From positions 1 through 8,926 of the forward strand of contig CAZAJY010000023.1 of the NCBI GenBank assembly GCA_964485905.1: a stretch of 8,926 nt of DNA, written 5' to 3'. The notes below the pieces were generated by a model. That model made no database searches, was not told the DNA's origin, and was given only the letters and a program-made list of their open reading frames with translations. The stretch is from CAIJXO01 sp964485905. GTDB taxonomy: Bacteria > Patescibacteriota > Minisyncoccia > Phycocordibacterales > GWA1-40-21. Position 1 is the stretch's first letter, and each line of letters starts with the position of its first letter. Made by a program: the position numbers and the translations under genes. This document shows, piece after piece, positions 1-5,233 of the stretch.

Positions 1-2
1 CA

Positions 3-59
3 AAAGATAAAGATAAGATGATAGGGCTTGTTTTATTACTTTTAAGGAAAAGGGGCTAG
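3..59 (+). CDS. possible C-terminal tail of an upstream gene (partial)
   Basis: An open frame enters from the left edge (codons start at position 3) and ends at TAG 57-59, giving a basic, leucine-rich tail that ends LLLLRKRG. With only about 18 codons visible, no family can be assigned. The frame is open from the edge and shares the + orientation of everything downstream, but a stretch this short could be open by chance. No terminator follows immediately. Confidence 0.25.
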   Translation, partial: KDKDKMIGLVLLLLRKRG

Positions 60-87
60 GTATTTATATATTTGAGAGTCTATTTGT

Positions 88-114
88 GAAAAAACGGTGT
101 CAGGTACCTTTTAT
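88..114. repeat. REP-like small palindrome containing GGTACC
   Basis: A run of A is followed by GGTGTCAGGTACC and then a run of T, so GGT (96-98) can pair with ACC (106-108), flanked by A-run/T-run pairing. Palindromes of this kind, with GTGTCAGGTACC as core, are from memory seen as repetitive extragenic sequences near REP-associated transposases. No transposase is present here. A partial echo, CAGGTAC, occurs at about 4957 just before another intergenic element. Assignment is tentative. Confidence 0.3.
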
Positions 115-158
115 TTCAAATCTGGGATATAAATATACCCACTTTGTCTTTGGAATAT

Positions 159-187
159 GGTTCTAACGTCGTTCACGATGCGGAGCC
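159..187 (+). repeat. GAGCC intergenic hairpin element, copy 1
   Basis: The core folds as GGTTC (159-163), 3 nt, CGTCG (167-171), loop TTCA, CGATG (176-180), 2 nt, GAGCC (183-187). Both helices pair, using G-T wobbles. It is near-identical to the copy at 4994-5022 and related to those at 2844, 3782, 4924, 5943 and 6853. About 30 bp upstream (ATAAATATA-CCCA) is also shared with the 4994 copy. It lies just upstream of a terminator and the promoter of the first His-domain gene. Function unknown. Confidence 0.65.
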
Positions 188-192
188 AACAT

Positions 193-221
193 AATAACCA
201 CTTTATAGAGCGGTTATTTTT
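193..221 (+). terminator. intrinsic terminator
   Basis: AATAACC (193-199) pairs perfectly with GGTTATT (212-218), with CT/AG pairing possible further in, and the stem runs into a short T tract. It sits 6 nt after the GAGCC hairpin, so the two may form the 3' end of an upstream transcript or of a small RNA. The stem is AT-rich, so strength is moderate. Confidence 0.5.
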
Positions 222-247
222 ATACCCCAGAACAGACGTTCAAGTCT

Positions 248-274
248 TTGATAATAATATCATTGTGATATAAT
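248..274 (+). promoter_or_regulatory. promoter of the first His-domain gene, near-leaderless
   Basis: An extended -10, TGATATAAT (TATAAT at 269-274), is preceded by TTGATA (248-253), a 5/6 match to the -35 consensus, with a short 15-bp spacer. Only 8 nt separate the -10 from the ATG at 283, so the expected transcription start falls at or just before the start codon. GAGGG at 275-279 looks SD-like, but it would probably lie upstream of the transcript start. Confidence 0.6.
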
Positions 275-282
275 GAGGGTGT

Positions 283-1743
283 ATGAAAAGTAAAAGTGTC
301 CAAGGGAGATATATAATTACCTGGGAAGAAAAATACCCAACTTTTATAGTTGATTTGTTTGCCAGAGCAACCGTAGATTTTCCTAAAATTATAGGTAATA
401 ATATTGGCGAATACATGTCTTTTATTGAGGGCATTGATTATGTTGTTAATTTTTATTCAAAAATATCATACGAAAAGGTTAAGAAAGAACATGGCAGTTA
501 TTTTTTAAAAAAAGACAGAATAAAAAAATTAATTTCAAAGTATAATGTCCTTATTAAAAAAAACAAGGATATTTTAAATAAAATTAAAAAAATAGATTTA
601 CCAAGCATTAATAACAGAAACTTAGGAAAATTATGGAAAGATATTTCTAATTATTTAGTAGAATTGGCCGCTTACTTTCGATCTACTAGGCCAGAAGTAG
701 AGATAGGACCGATAGAGACGTTGAGAAATATACTACTGAAATATTACCATTTAACAGAAATTAATAAAAAGTTGACAATTTTGGCTATGCCCCAAAAATT
801 AGGCTTAATAGAAAGAGAAAGAAGAGACTGGCTTAAGATTTTAAAGAGCAAAAAGGATAGACAGGGAAGAAAAACGCTTTTTGAAAAACATCTTGAACTT
901 TATCCTTCTTTTTATATTAATATTTACAACACAGAAAAAATATTTGAATTAATGGAAAAAAGGTTTTTGCAGAACAAAAAACACTTAAATGAATTAGAAA
1001 AGGATATTAAGGAAAACGATAATTCTTTAAAAAAGCTACCGAAGCAACAAAACGAAATAATTAGAAAATGTAAAAATAATAAAAATCTTATAATTTTTTC
1101 TAAAATGTTAAGAGACTTTGCCTGGTATAGATTTGAGACAAAGAACATCTGGGCTGGTGCGGAAATTAGATTCATATCAGTTTTAAAAGAAATATGTAGA
1201 AGATTCAACGTAAATTTGTTTGATATTTTTAACCTTTACATTTTGGAAGACATATCAGGTTTAATTAAAAACAAGCAAGGGTTGAATAAAAAAGATTTGG
1301 AAAAAAGAAAAAAATGTATGGCAATAATTGTTAAAAAAAGAAAGTATGAAAAGATAACAGGGAAAAAAGCTAATAATTTATTAAAAAGGATAAAAAGGAA
1401 TATAGTTATAGAAAAAGAAATAAAAGGAATGGTGGCTTACCCGGGGAAAGTTAAAGGAAAAGTCAAGATAGTTTTTCCAGTAAGTATGGAAAAAGCAATA
1501 AAAAGTTTTAATAAAGGAGATATTTTAGTAACAACAAATACACAACCGTCAATGGTACCCTTAATGGTTAAAGCAGGGGCTATTGTAAATGATATTGGGG
1601 GAATTACTTCGCATGCTGCAATAGTTAGTAGAGAATTTAAAATTCCCTGTATTGTGGGAACAAAAACAGCTACAAAGACATTAAAAGATGGAGATTTAAT
1701 AGAAGTAGATGCTTTTAATGGGTTGGTTAAAATATTAACATAA
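283..1743 (+). CDS. PEP-utilizer-type swivelling phosphohistidine domain protein without ATP-grasp domain (486 aa)
   Basis: The C-terminal ~105 residues (from about 380) form the mobile 'PEP-utilizing enzyme' domain, with the signature GGITSHAAIVSREFKIPCIVG around His444, the residue that carries phosphate in PEP synthase, PPDK and rifampin phosphotransferase. Residues 1-380 are helical and basic. They start with a W-x-x-K-Y segment and contain ERRDW (179-183) and a W-Y-R-F-E helix near 281, matching the linker that follows the nucleotide-binding domain in such enzymes. No ATP-grasp domain is present, so the protein cannot obviously charge its own histidine. It aligns nearly collinearly with the partial gene at 7739 (ERRDW at 176-180 there). 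The histidine-phosphatase-like gene follows after 27 nt with no terminator between, probably as an operon. Substrate unknown. The start at 283 is fixed by the adjacent promoter. The family call is firm, the function is not. Confidence 0.85.
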   Translation: MKSKSVQGRYIITWEEKYPTFIVDLFARATVDFPKIIGNNIGEYMSFIEGIDYVVNFYSKISYEKVKKEHGSYFLKKDRIKKLISKYNVLIKKNKDILNKIKKIDLPSINNRNLGKLWKDISNYLVELAAYFRSTRPEVEIGPIETLRNILLKYYHLTEINKKLTILAMPQKLGLIERERRDWLKILKSKKDRQGRKTLFEKHLELYPSFYINIYNTEKIFELMEKRFLQNKKHLNELEKDIKENDNSLKKLPKQQNEIIRKCKNNKNLIIFSKMLRDFAWYRFETKNIWAGAEIRFISVLKEICRRFNVNLFDIFNLYILEDISGLIKNKQGLNKKDLEKRKKCMAIIVKKRKYEKITGKKANNLLKRIKRNIVIEKEIKGMVAYPGKVKGKVKIVFPVSMEKAIKSFNKGDILVTTNTQPSMVPLMVKAGAIVNDIGGITSHAAIVSREFKIPCIVGTKTATKTLKDGDLIEVDAFNGLVKILT

Positions 1744-1770
1744 ATATATTAATATTTTAGTTATTTTTTT

Positions 1771-2712
1771 ATGAAAATCGAAAAAAATTTTAATTTAGAA
1801 GGGAATAAGGAAAAAGAAAGATTTGATTCAAAAATTTTTTTATCATTTTTTCGACACGGTGAGAAACCAAGTAAAATGGCTGAAGGCTCTGAAATAGGGA
1901 TAATTCAGGAATCAAGAAAAAAATCTGTTAAAAGCGCTCCTGATTTTGGACCAGAAAATAGAAGGGACACAAAACAGTCTGTTGGTTTTGGGGCATCAAG
2001 TTTAAGAACATTAGAAACGGTTGGTTTTGTTATGGGAGGGGTTAAAGATAATATTACAGGAGAAGAGAATTTAGAAGAATTAGAAGAAAAACTTAATGAA
2101 AATGTAAAAATCGGGACTAAACTTTCAAATGAAAAGCTTCTGAGTTTTGTTTTTTTTAAAGATTCAAAAGTTGACCAATCTTTAATACAGGCAGCTAGAA
2201 AAGGAGATTGGTTAAAGTTTATAGTTGAAAAAAGTGATGATATGGCCCAAGAGCACAGAGACAAAGATGCCATAACTTATACAAGAATATCAGCACAGGT
2301 TGCAGAACTTATTATGAAATATGTTAATATTGAAAAGAAATGGGACAAACTAGTAAAAGATAAAGAAAAGAAATATAAACCTACATTAGAACGTTATTTC
2401 AGCGCCCCGGCGGCAATAACAGCATTTTTAGCTAAAATAATAGAAAAAATTAAAGGAAAAGAAGAAAGAAATAATTTTGCGAAATTATTGAAAGAAGGAT
2501 ATTTCGGGTATTTAGAAGGATTTAGTGTGGAGATAATAAATCCAGTTAATGGGGATACTGAGAATCCTAAAATTATTGTAAAATATCATAATGAGGATAA
2601 GGAAACAGGAGATACATATGATTTTAAGGAAGAAATTAATAAGGATTTATTAATAGAACTAATTAATAGCGGAATAAAATTTGAAGAGGAAATTATTTCT
2701 GACAGTGAATAA
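1771..2712 (+). CDS. histidine-phosphatase-superfamily protein, probably catalytically impaired (313 aa)
   Basis: The superfamily's first motif is clear: FFRHGEKP with Arg28-His29-Gly30, where His29 would be the phospho-accepting residue. It is followed by a 'QESRKKSV' segment in the place of the usual TEEGR-QA helix and by ASSLRTLETV, the usual SxLxRTxETA motif. The second catalytic His is missing. The segment FSAPAAITAFL (about 210-220) lines up with ISHSGVIENFL of the paralogue at 6962, so that His184 there corresponds to Ala212 here. The middle (about 90-205) is longer than in minimal family members and the C-terminal ~60 residues are acidic. It lies 27 nt after the His-domain gene and shares its promoter. 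No SD precedes the ATG, as with most genes here. It may be a non-catalytic binder or regulator rather than an active phosphatase. Confidence 0.7.
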   Translation: MKIEKNFNLEGNKEKERFDSKIFLSFFRHGEKPSKMAEGSEIGIIQESRKKSVKSAPDFGPENRRDTKQSVGFGASSLRTLETVGFVMGGVKDNITGEENLEELEEKLNENVKIGTKLSNEKLLSFVFFKDSKVDQSLIQAARKGDWLKFIVEKSDDMAQEHRDKDAITYTRISAQVAELIMKYVNIEKKWDKLVKDKEKKYKPTLERYFSAPAAITAFLAKIIEKIKGKEERNNFAKLLKEGYFGYLEGFSVEIINPVNGDTENPKIIVKYHNEDKETGDTYDFKEEINKDLLIELINSGIKFEEEIISDSE

Positions 2713-2887
2713 TTGATTCATTTAAACGGTCTATGGACCCCATCTATTGCACAGGGTTACAATAATCCTTCCACAATAAACAACATTTTTGTATTTGTTT
2801 TGCTAAAATTTCAGGATACTTAACCGAATTCACTCATTTAAAAGTTCCGAAATCGTCCCATTGCCCGAGCCAACGTAATAAAAAATC
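2713..2887. other. intergenic region between the first operon and the 187-aa gene
   Basis: No gene is visible here. A weak 4-bp hairpin (GGTC-TATG-GACC, 2728-2739) lacks a T tract, so no convincing terminator follows the phosphatase-like gene. The right half is the 108-bp repeat described separately, and it ends against the promoter of the next gene. Confidence 0.5.
2773..2880 (+). repeat. ~108-bp intergenic repeat, copy A, ending in the GAGCC element
   Basis: This stretch aligns along its whole length with 6781-6890. Shared blocks are ACAATAAACAA, TATTTGTTT, CAGGATA-TTAAC, TCA-TTAAA, AAATCGT-CCATT and GAGCCAA. The last ~29 bp (2844-2871) are the GAGCC core, with GTTC able to pair with GAGC. 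Like copy B it lies just upstream of a transcription unit in an otherwise different context. No ORF is shared, so it is a noncoding repeat, either a mobile or duplicated segment or a conserved RNA/regulatory element. Confidence 0.6.
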
Positions 2888-2916
2888 TTGACAAAAAATA
2901 ATTTTTGTATTACTAT
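2888..2916 (+). promoter_or_regulatory. sigma70-type promoter of the 187-aa gene
   Basis: A perfect -35, TTGACA (2888-2893), a 17-bp spacer and -10 TACTAT (2911-2916). The ATG at 2931 lies 14 nt after the -10, leaving an expected 5' UTR of only a few bases and no usable SD. It starts directly after the repeat at 2773-2880. Confidence 0.75.
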
Positions 2917-2930
2917 TTAAACAATAGAAG

Positions 2931-3494
2931 ATGCTAAAAGATTTTTATAATAATCTAATTATTAAATATAAAAATATGAATTTTGAAGACAAAGGATTTA
3001 AACTAGAAAAAAAAGATACCGTTCAAGATCTAGAAGCTTATATTAAAAAATACAAAGAAATTTTAGTAACAAAAGAAGAAGTAACGCGATATTCGCCTGT
3101 TAATGGACCTTGGTATGGTAAAAAAAACTATTTTTTTGCGGGTGATAGTAAAATATTTTATGTTGATGAAGATATGAATCTGGCTCAGGTTACGATAGAT
3201 GTTGATAGAATTGAGGTCAACGACTCTATTAAGAATACTGATGGGATAAGATTAGAACTACGTACTTTAGGGTTTAATGAACTTAATCAAAAAGAAGGGA
3301 GTAATTTTTTAGGAAGAATGTATAGCAGGTTAGATGAAAGAAAAGAAAGGGAAGAAAAGAATAAAAAAGTCATAAAAACGAAAGAAAAGCCAGAAAAAAA
3401 ACTCGAAGATAATGGGAAGGAATTAAGAGACTCACTAGAAAAACACCGCTATGATTCAAGGACTGGAGGTGGAATTAGAAAGGGTTTTAGCTAA
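2931..3494 (+). CDS. unrecognised protein, 187 aa
   Basis: I do not recognise this protein. The N-terminal ~55 residues are helical and lysine-rich. Residues ~56-125 look like a compact mixed or beta domain (segments around GPWYGKKNYFF, KIFYVDEDMN, VTIDVDRIEV, IRLELRTLGF). From ~130 onward the sequence is a charged, probably disordered or coiled tail rich in K, E and R, ending GGGIRKGFS. There is no signal peptide or membrane segment. The start is supported by the strong promoter 14 nt upstream. Its 3' end overlaps in another frame a remnant of a PEP-utilizer His domain, so the gene may have been joined to the wreck of a former neighbour, and its own C-terminus may not be original. Length, own promoter and plausible folding segments argue that it is a real gene. 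Confidence 0.65.
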   Translation: MLKDFYNNLIIKYKNMNFEDKGFKLEKKDTVQDLEAYIKKYKEILVTKEEVTRYSPVNGPWYGKKNYFFAGDSKIFYVDEDMNLAQVTIDVDRIEVNDSIKNTDGIRLELRTLGFNELNQKEGSNFLGRMYSRLDERKEREEKNKKVIKTKEKPEKKLEDNGKELRDSLEKHRYDSRTGGGIRKGFS

Positions 3495-3657
3495 TAAAGA
3501 TTTCAATAAAGTTGATAGCGGTGACATAATTGCTAGGGAATTTAAAATACCTTGTATAGTAAATACTAAAATTGGAACCAAGTTATTCAAACTCTAGGAT
3601 TTAGTTGAAGTGGACGCCGACATGGGAACGGTAAAGATACTAAAAAGGAGAGAGTAA
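3451..3657 (+). pseudogene. remnant of a PEP-utilizer swivelling-His domain with the catalytic loop deleted
   Basis: In the frame of 3484 the translation gives DFNKVDSGDII, joined directly to an Ala and REFKIPCIV, then DLVEVDADMGTVKIL, ending at TAA 3655-3657. Compared with the intact 339-aa protein (DLNKVQSGDII ... SRELDKPCIV ... RIEVNADEGIISIL), about 33 residues are missing in frame, and these include the GG-T--HAA loop with the phospho-accepting His. The start of the domain is also gone, and an in-frame TAG interrupts it at 3595-3597. It overlaps the end of the 187-aa gene. All pieces share one frame, so the parentage is clear and the copy cannot be functional. The left boundary is uncertain (an ATG lies at 3451). 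Confidence 0.8.
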
Positions 3658-3693
3658 TCCTTTTTATACCGTTTCATTTTTCTTGTTTAACCC

Positions 3694-3706
3694 CCGCCAA
3701 AGGCGG
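3694..3706. repeat. short GC-rich palindrome
   Basis: CCGCC-AAA-GGCGG, a perfect 5-bp stem with a 3-nt loop, stands out in AT-rich surroundings. A second stem follows at once, in which GACAGCC can pair with GG-CTGTC across 3707-3728 with one bulge. Similar GC-rich triloop hairpins occur at 6906-6946, so these may be repetitive extragenic palindromes. Confidence 0.45.
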
Positions 3707-3745
3707 ACAGCCCGACCGAGGTCTGTCATTAAACCCAGTATTTTT

Positions 3746-3803
3746 CTCCTCGGGAACGCTCTCTGGGATTGATTCCTTAAAGTTCTGGACCGGTATGGGG
3801 AGC
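3746..3803 (+). ncRNA. candidate structured RNA element with GAGC 3' side, copy X
   Basis: A 57-nt segment opens with CTCCT and closes with GGGGAG, which can pair. It aligns with 5908-5963 (56 nt) in blocks CTCCT, GGGA, CGCT, TTGA, AAA, TTC, ACC and GGGGAG. Its 3' third also fits the GAGCC family, as GTTC (3782-3785) can pair with GAGC (3800-3803). It is followed 8 nt later by a strong terminator. I do not recognise a known RNA class. It may be the 3' UTR of the region upstream, an independent small RNA, or an attenuator. Confidence 0.4.
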
Positions 3804-3810
3804 ATCGCTC

Positions 3811-3840
3811 AAAAAACACCTTATTTTATAGGTGTTTTTG
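3811..3840 (+). terminator. strong intrinsic terminator
   Basis: AAAAACACCT (3812-3821) pairs perfectly over 10 bp with AGGTGTTTTT (3830-3839) around an 8-nt loop. The 3' arm ends in a T run and the 5' arm begins with an A run, so it could act in both directions. It separates the pseudogene and structured element from the next promoter. Confidence 0.8.
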
Positions 3841-3864
3841 TGTATATTTTGGTTCTAACTCTGG

Positions 3865-3893
3865 TTGTGTGATTAATAAACTTGTGGTATAAT
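3865..3893 (+). promoter_or_regulatory. extended -10 promoter of the 339-aa gene, leaderless
   Basis: TTGTGT (3865-3870), a 17-bp spacer and an extended -10 TGGTATAAT (TATAAT 3888-3893). The ATG begins 8 nt later, at 3901, exactly where transcription should start. The mRNA is therefore expected to have no 5' leader. The same TGGTATAAT box recurs at 6020-6028. Confidence 0.75.
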
Positions 3894-3900
3894 TTAATAT

Positions 3901-4920
3901 ATGCAGAATAATAATATTTTTCAAAAAACGTATACTAGAGATACTACTTTAATCATGCAACAATTGTGGATCGAAGCTTTTAATCAAGCTATAAGCAGAT
4001 TTAAAGTTTCCAAAAATTTTTCTGTAATAGTAGTAGACTATATAAAAAATGGAGTTATTGAGGTTTGGGAAAACTCTAAATTCATTGAGTTAATAAAATC
4101 TACATTATTTAAATTTTGTAATGATTATCCAAATGAAGCTATTATTTTATTAAAAGAATATACTAAAGAATTGGATAAGATTGAAAAAATTTGTGGAAAA
4201 GACACAGTTTACACAAAAATAATAGACTTGAAAAGGTTTATTTTAAAAATTAAAAAATTGGTTTTAGGTGATCTATTTATTTCATATATTGGAGAAGATG
4301 AAAGGCTAGCTGGAAAGGCAAAAGATATCGCTTATCAACTTCGCAGTAAAGATCATTATTTTTTAAATAATAATAGAGTCATTAGAGAATCATTAAGGAC
4401 AATTTTTCCCACATTGTCAGATTATGTTAATGTAATAAAGTTAGATGAGTTAGATGAAATTCCTTTACTCTCTGAATGCAAACATAGATTTAAAAATTTT
4501 GTTTATGCTTCTAACGGATATAGCCATATAGGTAGTGTAAAAGAATATGGAGAAAAAAATAATCTCATTTTTAAGGAAGAGAAGGCAGATTTTGAAGATA
4601 AAAAAATCAAAGGGATGATTGCTAACCGTGGTAGAGCTATAGGTCATATAAAATTAGTGTTTTCTACTAGAGATTTGAATAAAGTTCAAAGTGGCGATAT
4701 CATTGTATCGCCGATGACCACAGTAGATATGATGTCAGCTATTAAGAAATGTTCTGCGATAGTTACAGATGAGGGAGGAACAATATGTCATGCCGCTATT
4801 ATTTCTAGAGAATTAGATAAGCCTTGCATTGTGGCTACTAAGAACGCTTCCAATATTTTAAAAGATCATGATAGAATAGAGGTTAATGCTGATGAAGGGA
4901 TTATTTCTATTTTAGATTAA
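3901..4920 (+). CDS. short PEP-utilizer-type swivelling phosphohistidine domain protein (339 aa)
   Basis: Residues ~236-339 form the mobile His domain: GMIANRGRAIG, then SGDIIVSPMTT, then GGTICHAAIISRELDKPCIV with the phospho-accepting His297, ending IEVNADEGIISIL. The usual Ser before the His (TSH) is Cys here (TICH). The N-terminal ~235 residues are shorter and more diverged than in the 486-aa relative. They open with YTRDTTLIMQQLW and contain DERLAGKAKDIAYQLRSKDHYF, which resemble the helical linker of PEP-synthase-like proteins. No ATP-grasp domain is present. It is transcribed alone from its own promoter with terminator-bounded flanks, and no phosphatase gene is adjacent. The promoter fixes the start. 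It is the best intact match to the remnant at 3451-3657. Substrate and phosphate donor are unknown. Confidence 0.85.
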   Translation: MQNNNIFQKTYTRDTTLIMQQLWIEAFNQAISRFKVSKNFSVIVVDYIKNGVIEVWENSKFIELIKSTLFKFCNDYPNEAIILLKEYTKELDKIEKICGKDTVYTKIIDLKRFILKIKKLVLGDLFISYIGEDERLAGKAKDIAYQLRSKDHYFLNNNRVIRESLRTIFPTLSDYVNVIKLDELDEIPLLSECKHRFKNFVYASNGYSHIGSVKEYGEKNNLIFKEEKADFEDKKIKGMIANRGRAIGHIKLVFSTRDLNKVQSGDIIVSPMTTVDMMSAIKKCSAIVTDEGGTICHAAIISRELDKPCIVATKNASNILKDHDRIEVNADEGIISILD

Positions 4921-4923
4921 TCC

Positions 4924-4952
4924 GGTCCGAAAATCGTCCCACTTGGGGAGCC
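4924..4952 (+). repeat. GAGCC intergenic element, copy 3
   Basis: It begins 3 nt after the stop codon of the 339-aa gene. GGTCC (4924-4928) faces GAGCC (4948-4952), 4 of 5 positions pairing, and CCC/GGG can form an inner stem. The middle, GAAAATCGTCCCA, is the same as in copies A and B of the 110-bp repeat. Only the 3' third of that repeat is present here. Confidence 0.55.
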
Positions 4953-4993
4953 AAATCAGGTACATAAATATAGCCATTCGATTGCTATATAAT

Positions 4994-5022
4994 GGTTCTA
5001 ACGTCGTCCACGATTCGGAGCC
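4994..5022 (+). repeat. GAGCC intergenic hairpin element, copy 4
   Basis: Almost base-for-base the copy at 159-187: GGTTC, TAA, CGTCG, 4-nt loop, CGATT, CG, GAGCC. Differences are one loop base and the last base of the inner 3' arm. Its upstream flank ATAAATATA-CCA also matches. A TATAAT at 4988-4993 directly before it is suggestive but lacks a clear -35. Confidence 0.65.
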
Positions 5023-5049
5023 ATTCAACAAGCTTATAACCCTGAATAA

Positions 5050-5142
5050 ACAGAAGGAATCAATAACCTGACTCCTTACGAGAAGTATGAAAAATTTCTA
5101 AAAGTGTCACCATGTGACGTTAACTGTACGGACTCTTGACAT
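5050..5142 (+). pseudogene. probable scrap of an integrase-core transposase C-terminus
   Basis: The frame open from 5050 to TGA 5140-5142 reads TEGINNLTPYEKYEKFLK and then diverges. H-x-GIN-LTPYE-Y is the usual C-terminal stretch of IS3/IS481-type DDE transposases, where it follows YN--RPH. A stop (TAA 5047-5049) lies directly upstream, and AYNPE is visible in another frame at about 5031, so any parent gene is broken by frameshift and lacks the catalytic DDE part. Identification is from motif memory only, on a very short stretch. Confidence 0.4.
5106..5118. promoter_or_regulatory. possible operator dyad upstream of the 194-aa gene
   Basis: GTCAC-CAT-GTGAC is a perfect 5-bp inverted repeat ending 17 bp before the -35 box at 5136. 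Spacing and symmetry would suit a dimeric regulator, but it is a single short site and may be chance. It also overlaps the transposase scrap. Confidence 0.25.
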
Positions 5143-5163
5143 TTTTGATTTTTTCACTACAAT
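5136..5163 (+). promoter_or_regulatory. sigma70-type promoter of the 194-aa gene
   Basis: A perfect TTGACA (5136-5141), a 16-bp spacer and TACAAT (5158-5163). The expected start near 5170 leaves a leader of about 64 nt before the ATG at 5234, unlike the near-leaderless genes. The leader is almost pure A/T and holds no SD. Confidence 0.75.
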
Positions 5164-5233
5164 TTAAGTAAGAAATGATTAAAGGTTGTTTAAATTTAAG
5201 TATTAATAATTTAATAAATTTAAAAAAAATAAT

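Larger units (their letters stand above)
4921..5135. other. long intergenic region between the 339-aa and 194-aa genes
   Basis: No intact gene lies in this gap of just over 300 bases. In order it holds a GAGCC element directly behind the stop codon, a second, better-paired GAGCC hairpin, a probable scrap of a transposase, a GTCAC-CAT-GTGAC dyad, and then the promoter of the 194-aa gene. The two adjacent GAGCC copies and the transposase scrap suggest a junction where pieces have been inserted or lost. Confidence 0.55.

Noticed and set aside
3451..3597. A genuine small gene starting at ATG 3451.
   Set aside because: Similarity to the His domain continues past its stop to 3657 in the same frame, and the start lies inside the 187-aa gene. 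It is better explained as part of the remnant.
159..5022. Integron attC sites, suggested by same-orientation genes separated by imperfect hairpins.
   Set aside because: The elements lack the paired RYYYAAC / GTTRRRY core sites. The bases after GAGCC vary (AAC, AAA, ATT, AGA), and no integron integrase is seen. A canonical integron cassette array is not supported, though a non-canonical recombination role stays open.
4994..5023. tRNA or tRNA-like fragment, from GGTTC and a terminal CCA.
   Set aside because: No cloverleaf, anticodon arm or 7-bp acceptor stem can be formed around these bases. GGTTC pairs with GAGCC in a simple hairpin instead.
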